9,285 nt of DNA from an uncultured Collinsella sp. (GTDB taxonomy: Bacteria; Actinomycetota; Coriobacteriia; Coriobacteriales; Coriobacteriaceae), in the NCBI GenBank assembly GCA_902475445.1, contig CABRZN010000081.1, forward strand, positions 1-9,285, given 5' to 3'. The notes under the pieces were generated by a model, which was not told where the DNA came from, did not search any database, and saw nothing but the letters and a program-made list of their open reading frames with translations. The position numbers and the translations under genes were made by a program. Shown in pieces: positions 1 through 5,172 of this stretch. Position 1 is the stretch's first letter. Every line of letters begins with the position of its first letter.

Positions 1-6
1 CAGCAT
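1..6 (-). CDS. 5' end of an unidentified gene leaving the window
   Basis: Only two codons (Met-Leu) are visible, reading leftward off the window edge. The start is supported by a GGAGG ribosome binding site (complement of 14-18) seven bases before the ATG, an ideal arrangement. The product cannot be named. A candidate LexA box lies about 105 bases upstream, so the gene could belong to the SOS regulon. That is inference, and the rest of the gene is needed to confirm it is real. Confidence 0.45.
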
Positions 7-69
7 TTGGGGACCTCCGATCGAGTCGTCGGCCGCCCGCGCACGGAATGCGTCGTAAGGGTATTTTAC

Positions 70-83
70 TGCGAGCACTCGCA
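70..83. repeat. 14-bp perfect palindrome in the leader of the left-edge gene
   Basis: TGCGAGCACTCGCA is self-complementary apart from the central CA. It lies between the candidate promoter and the start codon at position 6. It could be a second operator or a small leader hairpin. Nothing identifies a binding protein. Confidence 0.35.
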
Positions 84-109
84 CTTACAGCTGGTAAACG
101 CAATATTTG

Positions 110-123
110 CAAACATTTGTTCG
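110..123 (-). promoter_or_regulatory. Candidate LexA (SOS) box with overlapping -35
   Basis: On the minus strand the site reads CGAACAAATGTTTG. It fits the Gram-positive SOS box consensus CGAACRNRYGTTYG at every position. The sequence TTGCAA overlaps its downstream edge and could be a -35. A TGTAAG 17 bases further on could be a weak -10. LexA would then sit on the -35, the usual SOS repression geometry. The controlled gene would be the one starting at position 6. The consensus is established for Bacillus-type LexA and related actinobacterial boxes; its use here is inferred. Confidence 0.5.
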
Positions 124-179
124 CTAATCATACGCTCAATCATACGAGCGACGGCGCCCCGGCTGCGCTGTTCAATCAG

Positions 180-202
180 AACCACCCTTAAAAAGGGTGG
201 TT
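180..202 (-). repeat. IS200 right-end hairpin
   Basis: A perfect 10-bp stem (180-189 with 193-202) with a three-base A loop on the plus strand. It lies downstream of the transposase gene. Its stem core CCACCC/GGGTGG matches the hairpin on the other side of tnpA, so it is most simply the TnpA-binding palindrome of the element's right end. In isolation it could be mistaken for a transcription terminator. Confidence 0.65.
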
Positions 203-314
203 TGCTCTTAGGGTATAACCCACGGGCCCCGGGCTCGCGTCTAAAGGCGCGGGCCCGGACTTCGTCCAGGCCTAGTGCATCTTGACCCGTGGCGCGCCGG
301 TCGAACCGGCAGGA
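203..314 (-). other. GC-rich structured non-coding tail of the IS
   Basis: No credible ORF follows the tnpA stop. In order on the minus strand there is a 6-bp stem (296-301/305-310), a 4-bp stem (257-260/264-267), an 11-bp stem with one mismatch (229-239/248-258) and a 4-bp stem (211-214/218-221), ending at the right-end hairpin. The 11-bp stem pairs fully only in plus-strand RNA, where the odd pair is U-G, so an antisense transcript is also conceivable. The region resembles in position the RNA-coding right ends of TnpB-bearing relatives, but homology cannot be judged by eye. Confidence 0.4.
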
Positions 315-773
315 TCACCTCCTCTTGAAGGGGTCCTCGTACTCCTTCACGCTCAGCTTGTCCAGCGCGATGTCGTGGGACTCCTGCTCCCTGATGTACT
401 TGGCGATCGTCGCCTCGTTCAGGCCGACGGTGGACACGTAGTAGCCCTCCGCCCAGAACTTCCTGTTGCCGAACTTGTACTTGAGGTTGGCGTGCCTGTC
501 GAATATCATCAGCGAGCTCTTCCCCTTCAGGTAGCCCATGACGCTCGCGACGCTGTACTTCGGCGGGATCGCCAGCAGCACGTGCACGTGGTCGGGCATC
601 AGGTGCCCCTCGATTATCTCGATCCCCTTGTACTCGCACAGCTTCCTGAGGATCTCCCCTATGTCGCTCCTGATTTGGTTGTAGATCACTTTGCGCCTAT
701 ACTTCGGCGTGAACACGATGTGGTACTTGCACATCCACTTCGTGTGGGAAAGGCTGTAGGCCTTCTGGGCCAT
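315..773 (-). CDS. tnpA: IS200/IS605 family transposase TnpA
   Basis: This 152-residue protein is the single-stranded-DNA transposase of an IS200-type element, which cuts and joins the hairpin-marked ends using a tyrosine nucleophile. The HUH motif is visible as His62-Val-His64 within MPDHVHVLL. The catalytic tyrosine is probably Tyr126 in AKYIREQE near the C-terminus. The N-terminus (CKYHIVFTPKYRRKV, from residue 15) is typical of the family, and the length is normal, so the protein appears intact. I chose the ATG at 773 rather than the one at 815. It begins the usual family N-terminus and follows an AAGGGG ribosome binding site eight bases upstream, while the upstream extension overlaps a leader able to form a hairpin. 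The stop codon lies inside a 12-base perfect complement of the 16S rRNA 3' end, although no start codon follows at a usable distance. Confidence 0.93.
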   Translation of the reverse strand: MAQKAYSLSHTKWMCKYHIVFTPKYRRKVIYNQIRSDIGEILRKLCEYKGIEIIEGHLMPDHVHVLLAIPPKYSVASVMGYLKGKSSLMIFDRHANLKYKFGNRKFWAEGYYVSTVGLNEATIAKYIREQESHDIALDKLSVKEYEDPFKRR

Positions 774-778
774 GGCGA

Positions 779-840
779 CCACCCCTTCGACTCGAATTCT
801 TGACGGCCTGAACAATCGTCAATATCGGTCGGAGGGGTGG
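779..840 (-). promoter_or_regulatory. tnpA leader hairpin occluding the ribosome binding site
   Basis: In tnpA-sense RNA, CCACCCCTCC (840-831) can pair with GAAGGGGTGG (788-779) at nine of ten positions, covering the Shine-Dalgarno sequence. The stem continues inward as GAC/GTC and CGA/TCG with one bulged A, and then TTGACG/CGTCAA (822-817 with 805-800). Translation of IS200 tnpA in enterobacteria is known to be held down by a leader stem-loop that sequesters the ribosome binding site. The same logic is inferred here from base pairing alone. Confidence 0.6.
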
Positions 841-860
841 CTTTGTAAAGCCGTTTGTCT

Positions 861-879
861 CCACCCGCGTAGCGGGTGG
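861..879 (-). repeat. IS200 left-end hairpin
   Basis: A perfect 8-bp stem (861-868 with 872-879) with a three-base loop, upstream of tnpA on its own strand. It shares CCACCC/GGGTGG and the flanking AAA with the right-end hairpin, supporting its role as the TnpA-binding palindrome. Hairpins of this kind at IS left ends may also block read-through transcription. Confidence 0.6.
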
Positions 880-885
880 TTTAAA

Positions 886-906
886 GCTGGCCGCTGCGCG
901 GCCAGC
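886..906. repeat. Second strong hairpin beside the IS left end
   Basis: A perfect 9-bp GC-rich stem (886-894 with 898-906) with loop TGC, separated from the left-end hairpin by six bases. It may be part of the element, or a flanking palindrome that served as insertion target. It also lies just past the glnA terminator, so it might be a second, T-tract-free transcription barrier. Confidence 0.45.
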
Positions 907-920
907 GGACTAAAGTCTTG

Positions 921-957
921 AAAACAAAAACCGGGGCCCGCATGATGCGGACCCCGG
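921..957 (-). terminator. Intrinsic terminator of glnA
   Basis: A 13-position GC-rich stem spans 931-957 and is followed on the minus strand by TTTTTGTTTT (930-921). The single irregular pair is a U-G wobble in minus-strand RNA but a C-A mismatch in plus-strand RNA, which supports action on the glnA transcript. It begins 31 bases after the glnA stop codon. Confidence 0.9.
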
Positions 958-988
958 CTCAATACCGTGACGATATGTCAGTTACGCC

Positions 989-3076
989 CTACACGTAGAA
1001 CAGGATGTCGTCGTAGGTCGGGACCGGCCAGTAGTCGGCTGCCACGATCTCCTCCATGGCGTCCACGGCGGCACGCAGCGCATCCATAGCGGGAACGACC
1101 TCGTGCGCGTACACGTTGGCCTGCTCCTGGCCATCGAGGGCCTCAGCCTTCTGATGCACGGCGTCAAGCGCCTTGATGGAGTCGTTGATGGTGGTGATGC
1201 CGTTGCAGAGCTTGTTGAGCGTGTTCTGCTCACACTGCATGGCGGCCTCGGCGCCGGCGGCACGAATAGTCTCAAGGCCCTTAGCGACCTTGGTGGCATA
1301 GGCGGTAATGACCGGGCGATAGGTACGACGCGCCTCGCGAACCATCGTGGTAGCCTCGATGTTCATGAGCTTGTTGTACTTCTCGAGCTTGCAGTCGTAG
1401 CGGCACTGAGCCTCGGCCTTGGTCAGGACACCCGTCTCCTCAAAGAGCGCGATTGCCTTATCGGAAACAAAGGCGGGCAGGGCGTCGGCCGTGGTCTTGT
1501 TGTTGGCAAGGCCGCGCTTCTCGGCCTCGACGGGCCACTCATCGGAGTAGCCATCGCCGGAGAAGAGGATGCGCTGGTGGTCGGTCAGCACCTTCTTGCA
1601 GTACTCGAGCGCGGCGTCCTGGAACTCATCCTCGGGCGTGCCCTCAAGCGCGTCGGCGAAGGACTTGAGCGACTTGGCCACGGCGGCATCGAGCACCAGG
1701 TTGGAGTCGGAGACGTTCTGCTCGGAGCCGCAGGCACGGAACTCGAACTTGTTGCCGGTGAAGGCAAACGGGGAGGTGCGGTTGCGGTCGGTGTTGTCCT
1801 GCATCAGCTTGGGCAGGGTATCGGCGCCCAGGTCGAGCACGCCGCGCGTGGCATGGACGGAAGCCTTGCCATCGATGATCTTCTCGACGACCTCGGTAAG
1901 CTGGTCGCCCAGGAAGATGGACATAATCGCCGGAGGAGCCTCGTTGGCGCCCAGACGATGATCGTTGCCGGCCGAGGCAACGGAGGCACGCAGAAGCTCC
2001 TGATAGTTATCGACGGCCTCGATCACCGCGGTGAGGAAGACGATGAACTGCAGGTTGTCGAGCGGGGTGTCGCCCGGATCGAGCAGATTCTCGGACTCGG
2101 TGCCAAGCGACCAGTTGTTGTGCTTGCCCGAGCCGTTGATGCCCTCGAAGGGCTTCTCGTGCAGCAGGCAGACCAAGTCGTGGCGGGAGGCGATGAGCTT
2201 CATCTTCTCCATCATGACCAGATTCTGGTCGATGGCCTCGTTGACTTCGCCATAGACGGGGGCGAGCTCATGCTGGCAGGGAGCAACCTCGTTGTGCTTG
2301 GTCTTGGCGGGAATGCCAAGCGCCCACAGCTCATCGTCCAGATCCTTCATATAGGCCGAGACGGTGGGGCGGATAGCGCCAAAGTAGTGCTCCTCGAGCT
2401 CCTGACCCTTGCAGGGAGCAGCGCCAAAGAGGGTGCGGCCGGTGATGACCAGGTCCTTGCGTTTGCGATAGGCGTCCTTCTTGATCAGGAAGTACTCCTG
2501 CTCATCGCCCACGGAAGGAACGACCTTCTTGGGGGTCTTGCCAAACAGCGCCAAAACGCGCTTGGACTCACGCGAGAGCGCGGTCATGGAGCGCAGCAGC
2601 GGGGTCTTCTTGTCCAGGGCCTCGCCCGTGTAGGAGCAGAAAGCCGTGGGGATGCACAGGACGTCGTCCTTGATAAAGGCGGGGCTAGTGGGGTCCCAAG
2701 CGGTGTAGCCACGGGCCTCGAAGGTAGCACGCAGGCCGCCGTTGGGGAAGCTCGAGGCATCGGGCTCGCCCTGGATGAGGTTCTTGCCCGTAAACTTGGT
2801 AATGGCGGTGCCGTCGTGGTTGGGCTCCAGGAAGCTGTCGTGCTTCTCGGAAGTAATGCCCGAAAGAGGCTGGAACCAGTGCGCGTAGTGCGTCGCGCCC
2901 TTGGAGATGGCCCAGACCTTCATGGCATGGGCAACAGCGTTGGCCACATCCAGGTCGAGCGGCTCACCGCCCTCGAGGGTTGCAGCAAGGCGCTTCCAAA
3001 TGTCCTTGGGGAGGTAGTCCTTCATGACTTCCTCCGAGAACACCATGGTCCCGAAGCGGTCAGTAAGTTCGGCCAT
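989..3076 (-). CDS. glnA: Glutamine synthetase, class III (GlnN type)
   Basis: This 695-residue cytoplasmic enzyme forms glutamine from glutamate, ammonia and ATP, the entry step of ammonium assimilation. Its length fits class III enzymes (about 700 residues) rather than class I (about 450). Visible signatures are GDEQEYFLI at 190-198 with metal- or substrate-binding glutamates, KHNEVAPCQHELAPV at 260-274, the NGSGKHNNWS loop at 314-323, and NRTSPFAFTGNKFEFRA at 432-448 for substrate binding. The C-terminal region (about 570-680) is helical and alanine-rich, as in this class. The ATG at 3076 was preferred over an upstream ATG at 3139 because GAAGGGAG lies seven bases before it and the encoded N-terminus MAELTDRFGT is family-like. 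It is transcribed alone, divergently from metF, and ends at an intrinsic terminator. An operator-like dyad lies 80-117 bases upstream. No frameshift or missing motif is seen. The symbol glnN is equally used for this class. Confidence 0.96.
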   Translation of the reverse strand: MAELTDRFGTMVFSEEVMKDYLPKDIWKRLAATLEGGEPLDLDVANAVAHAMKVWAISKGATHYAHWFQPLSGITSEKHDSFLEPNHDGTAITKFTGKNLIQGEPDASSFPNGGLRATFEARGYTAWDPTSPAFIKDDVLCIPTAFCSYTGEALDKKTPLLRSMTALSRESKRVLALFGKTPKKVVPSVGDEQEYFLIKKDAYRKRKDLVITGRTLFGAAPCKGQELEEHYFGAIRPTVSAYMKDLDDELWALGIPAKTKHNEVAPCQHELAPVYGEVNEAIDQNLVMMEKMKLIASRHDLVCLLHEKPFEGINGSGKHNNWSLGTESENLLDPGDTPLDNLQFIVFLTAVIEAVDNYQELLRASVASAGNDHRLGANEAPPAIMSIFLGDQLTEVVEKIIDGKASVHATRGVLDLGADTLPKLMQDNTDRNRTSPFAFTGNKFEFRACGSEQNVSDSNLVLDAAVAKSLKSFADALEGTPEDEFQDAALEYCKKVLTDHQRILFSGDGYSDEWPVEAEKRGLANNKTTADALPAFVSDKAIALFEETGVLTKAEAQCRYDCKLEKYNKLMNIEATTMVREARRTYRPVITAYATKVAKGLETIRAAGAEAAMQCEQNTLNKLCNGITTINDSIKALDAVHQKAEALDGQEQANVYAHEVVPAMDALRAAVDAMEEIVAADYWPVPTYDDILFYV

Positions 3077-3155
3077 ACGGAACTCCCTTCGTATCGGCAC
3101 CGCGTGAGAAGCGGTGTTGATTACTAACGAACGAGTCATAGCTTAGACTCGCCGT

Positions 3156-3193
3156 GTTTCCGCAACATTACCGTTATGTTGCTGTCGCGAAAC
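3156..3193. promoter_or_regulatory. Operator-like dyad upstream of glnA
   Basis: A 21-bp palindrome at 3162-3182 (arms GCAACAT/ATGTTGC, nine of ten positions paired around C3172) is bracketed by GTTTC (3156-3160) and GAAAC (3189-3193). Each half resembles the actinobacterial GlnR box gTnAc-N6-GaAAc with one mismatch: ATTAC at 3167-3171 with GTTTC, and GTTGC at 3178-3182 with GAAAC. It sits 80-117 bases before the glnA start, suitable for nitrogen control. Whether the host encodes a GlnR-type regulator cannot be told from this window. A leader hairpin is an alternative. Confidence 0.4.
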
Positions 3194-3407
3194 CAATCAA
3201 TGAGGTTACCGCATCGCGGCGGCGTTGCCACCCTCAACAGCCAATCAACTGTATAAATTGCAGACCTTTCCCCATGGTTTAAGGGTAGTCAATTTGAGAT
3301 GGGGCTCTATTAACTGGTATTTCACATCGGATACCAGTCTTTATAGCCCCATCCTAGATTGACCGCCCTGTTATAGGGAATGCCGATAGCAAGGCATCTT
3401 TGATTGG
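3193..3407. repeat. Three copies of CCAATCAA in the glnA-metF intergenic region
   Basis: CCAATCAA occurs directly at 3193-3200 and 3241-3248, and inverted (TTGATTGG) at 3400-3407. Three exact 8-mers within about 215 bases is more than chance would suggest, so they may be binding sites for a regulator of one or both divergent genes. No known motif is assigned. Confidence 0.3.
3282..3369 (+). promoter_or_regulatory. Long imperfect hairpin in the metF leader region
   Basis: Three nested blocks pair. GGG at 3283-3285 pairs with CCC at 3366-3368. GTCAAT at 3288-3293 pairs with ATTGAC at 3358-3363. GATGGGGCT at 3298-3306 pairs with AGCCCCATC at 3345-3353. At the tip ACTGGTAT (3313-3320) pairs with ATACCAGT (3331-3338). 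Wobble and single mismatches join the outer blocks. A smaller stem ATGCC/GGCAT follows (3380-3384/3393-3397). It matches no riboswitch class I can recognise: no cobalamin box and no S-box core. It may be a cis-acting RNA, or a palindromic miniature element inserted between the genes. No T-tract follows, so it is not a simple terminator. Confidence 0.5.
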
Positions 3408-3453
3408 TATCCCCGAATAACGAGTGAAACTCCACCGTGACACAGTGGTGCTG

Positions 3454-3459
3454 TAGAAT
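3454..3459 (+). promoter_or_regulatory. Candidate -10 element for metF
   Basis: TAGAAT matches five of six consensus bases and lies about 44 bases before the metF start. No convincing -35 is found at the normal distance, so this is tentative. If used, transcription would start after the long hairpin at 3282-3369 and leave that structure outside the metF mRNA. Confidence 0.3.
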
Positions 3460-3502
3460 CCTTACAACACATCACACTATTACGTATCTAGAGGAGCACG
3501 AT

Positions 3503-4375
3503 ATGCGCGTCGACGAGGTTTTTAAGCAGGCAGCATCCCAGGGCACCGTGCCCATTTCGTTTGAGATGTTCCCGCCCAAGGGCGAGCTGACCCTCGACAC
3601 GGCTCGCGAAGTGGCAGGCAATCTGTGCAAGCTTTCGCCGAGCTTTGTCTCGGTCACCTGCTCGGCTGGCGGCTCGGGCAACGGCGCCACCACCGCCCCC
3701 ATCGCGCATATGATTACGAGCGAATTCGATACACCCTCGGTGGCACACCTTACCTGCGTGGGCCGCTCGCACGCCGATATCGCCGCCAAGATCGACGAGT
3801 ATCGCACCGCCGGCGTGGAAAACATCCTGGCCCTGCGTGGCGATCTCCCTGCCGGCGCAACCGAGGACGACAAGCCCGCCTCGGACTACGCCTACGCCCG
3901 CGACCTCATCCCCGAGCTCGTCGACGCCGGCTTTTGCGTGGGCGCCGCAGCCTACCCCGAGGGCCACATTGCCTGTGAGGATCTCAACCTCTCGGTCGAA
4001 CACCTCAAGCAAAAACAGGACGCCGGCGCGAGCTTCTTTGTGACACAGCTCTTCTTTGATAACGAGTGCTTCTACCGTTTTCGCGAGCTTGCCGACAAGG
4101 CCGGCATCACCGTGCCCATTACCGCGGGCATCATGCCGTTTATGGGCAAGTCGCAGATCAGCCGCATGGTCTTTATGTGCGGCGCGTCGCTGCCCTCCCC
4201 CGTCATCAAGATTCTCGCCAAGTACGAGAATGACCCCGAGAGCCTGCAGGCAGCCGGTGTAGATTATGCCGCCCGCCAGCTTTGCGACCTCAAGGAGCAC
4301 GGCGCCGACGGCCTGCACCTGTACACTATGAACCGTCCTGCGATCGCCGCGACCATTATGGAGCGCCTGGGGTAA
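3503..4375 (+). CDS. metF: 5,10-methylenetetrahydrofolate reductase
   Basis: This 290-residue flavoprotein reduces 5,10-methylene-THF to 5-methyl-THF, the methyl donor for the MetH encoded two genes downstream. The TIM-barrel family signatures appear in order. FEMFPPK is at 20-26, with Glu21 matching the catalytic acid, followed by VTCSAGGSGN at 51-60 and HLTCVG at 82-87. ALRGDLP at 110-116 has Asp114 near the flavin. YPEGH is at 151-155, QLFFD at 182-186, GIMP at 209-212 and LHLYTMNR at 271-278. The ATG at 3503 is favoured over an in-frame ATG at 3437 because GAGGAG lies six bases before it and the family N-terminus begins here. The length is normal for bacterial MetF. Where many MetF proteins have VTYGAGGS this one has Cys53-Ser54. 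The electron donor (NADH or ferredoxin) cannot be told from sequence. Its last base is the first base of the next start codon, so the genes are co-transcribed. Confidence 0.96.
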   Translation: MRVDEVFKQAASQGTVPISFEMFPPKGELTLDTAREVAGNLCKLSPSFVSVTCSAGGSGNGATTAPIAHMITSEFDTPSVAHLTCVGRSHADIAAKIDEYRTAGVENILALRGDLPAGATEDDKPASDYAYARDLIPELVDAGFCVGAAAYPEGHIACEDLNLSVEHLKQKQDAGASFFVTQLFFDNECFYRFRELADKAGITVPITAGIMPFMGKSQISRMVFMCGASLPSPVIKILAKYENDPESLQAAGVDYAARQLCDLKEHGADGLHLYTMNRPAIAATIMERLG

Positions 4376-5163
4376 TGGAAAAACCGCACATCGATACAAC
4401 CGCTGTCGAAGTGCCGGCCGACCTTGCGTCGCCGGCGCTTTACCGTGTCGATGCTGCGCACCATCCCCGTGTCGACCGTGCCGAGATGCTGCGGTATCTG
4501 GGTTACGGCGGCCAGCAGATTGAGCCCGAGCTGTCACGACGTATTGAGCTTGTGGTCGAGCGTCTGGAACTGGACATTGAGCCTCGTGGCGTGCGCCGCG
4601 TGTTTGCCATCGATGCCACGAGCGTGGACGAGCAGGGAGAGCCCAGCATTCGCCTGGTCGGCACCAACGTTGAGCTGCGCGGTCGCGATATCTATCGACA
4701 TCTCAAAGACGCCCGCTTTGCCGCACTCATGGCATGCACCCTCGGCATGGACGCCGAGCGTCGCCTGCGCACCACGGGAGCCCAACATCCCCTGGAGGGC
4801 GCCGTGCTCGACGCCGCGTGCTCCGCTTACGTGGAAGCCGCCGTTGAGCAAATGGACCAGCAGGTCAAGACGGACGCCGCCGCACACGGGCTCGCCGGCA
4901 ACTGGCGCTTTAGTCCCGGCTACGGCGACTGCCCGCTCTCGGCCCAGCGCTCGATCGTCAATGCGCTCAACGCCACGCGGCTCATCGGTCTGACCGTCAC
5001 ACCCACCAGCCTACTCATGCCCACCAAGAGCGTGACCGCGGTGATCGGTCTGTTCGAAGGCGAAGTCCACGACGCCCAGAGCCGCCCCACCTGCAATATC
5101 TGCCGCATGCGCGAGAACTGCCGCTTCCGTGCCGCCCACACCACCTGCTATTCCAGCCATTAG
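4375..5163 (+). CDS. Stand-alone methionine synthase reactivation-domain protein
   Basis: This 262-residue protein corresponds to the C-terminal AdoMet-binding activation module of cobalamin-dependent methionine synthase, which re-methylates enzyme cofactor oxidised to cob(II)alamin using AdoMet and an electron. RFSPGYGDCPL at 178-188 matches the AdoMet-binding RxxxGY motif (Arg178, Gly182, Tyr183). LLMPTKSVTAVIG at 213-225 is the second family hallmark. The adjacent MetH lacks this module, so the two are functional halves. The start is the ATG of a TAATG overlap with the metF stop, pointing to translational coupling; the nearest GGAG is 11 bases upstream. The in-frame extension upstream lies inside metF and is not protein-like. 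The C-terminus carries Cys240, Cys243, Cys249 and Cys258 (CxxCx5Cx8C), absent from the E. coli domain as I know it, which could bind metal or an iron-sulfur cluster; that is inference. Confidence 0.9.
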   Translation: MEKPHIDTTAVEVPADLASPALYRVDAAHHPRVDRAEMLRYLGYGGQQIEPELSRRIELVVERLELDIEPRGVRRVFAIDATSVDEQGEPSIRLVGTNVELRGRDIYRHLKDARFAALMACTLGMDAERRLRTTGAQHPLEGAVLDAACSAYVEAAVEQMDQQVKTDAAAHGLAGNWRFSPGYGDCPLSAQRSIVNALNATRLIGLTVTPTSLLMPTKSVTAVIGLFEGEVHDAQSRPTCNICRMRENCRFRAAHTTCYSSH

Positions 5164-5172
5164 GAGCCCTCG

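Larger units (their letters stand above)
165..910 (-). mobile_element. IS200-type insertion sequence (IS200/IS605 family)
   Basis: A single minus-strand Y1 transposase is flanked by subterminal hairpins rather than terminal inverted repeats, which defines the IS200/IS605 family. The hairpins at 861-879 and 180-202 share the transposase-strand pattern AAACCACCC-loop-GGGTGG, as expected for two sites bound by one TnpA in the same orientation. The outer borders are approximate because this family makes no target duplication and the cleavage sites cannot be read by eye. The right border (low coordinates) should lie just beyond 180. The left border may be near 882 or, if the 886-906 hairpin belongs to the element, near 910. 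No tnpB is present. The element sits between the terminator of glnA and the control region of the left-edge gene. Confidence 0.75.

Noticed and set aside
7..285. 92-codon plus-strand open frame at the left edge
   Set aside because: It crosses the SOS-like control region and the IS right-end hairpin, lacks a ribosome binding site and has random-looking composition.
312..323. Fragment of a 16S rRNA gene 3' end
   Set aside because: The match is limited to the 12-base anti-Shine-Dalgarno sequence. Preceding bases do not match the 16S helix 45 region, so it is a Shine-Dalgarno on the other strand.
282..803. 173-codon plus-strand open frame over the transposase
   Set aside because: Antisense of tnpA, whose HUH and tyrosine motifs are clear on the minus strand.
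1103..3127. Long plus-strand open frame (674 codons) opposite glnA
   Set aside because: Exact antisense of a full-length, motif-complete glutamine synthetase. Its low-complexity Gly/Leu/Val/Asp-rich product is the usual shadow of GC-biased codons.
3077..3502. Cobalamin, SAM or T-box riboswitch upstream of metF
   Set aside because: No B12-box, S-box core or T-box sequence with a terminator was found. The hairpin there is reported as unassigned instead.
3488..4537. 349-codon minus-strand open frame over metF
   Set aside because: Antisense shadow of metF and the next gene, with no recognisable domain.
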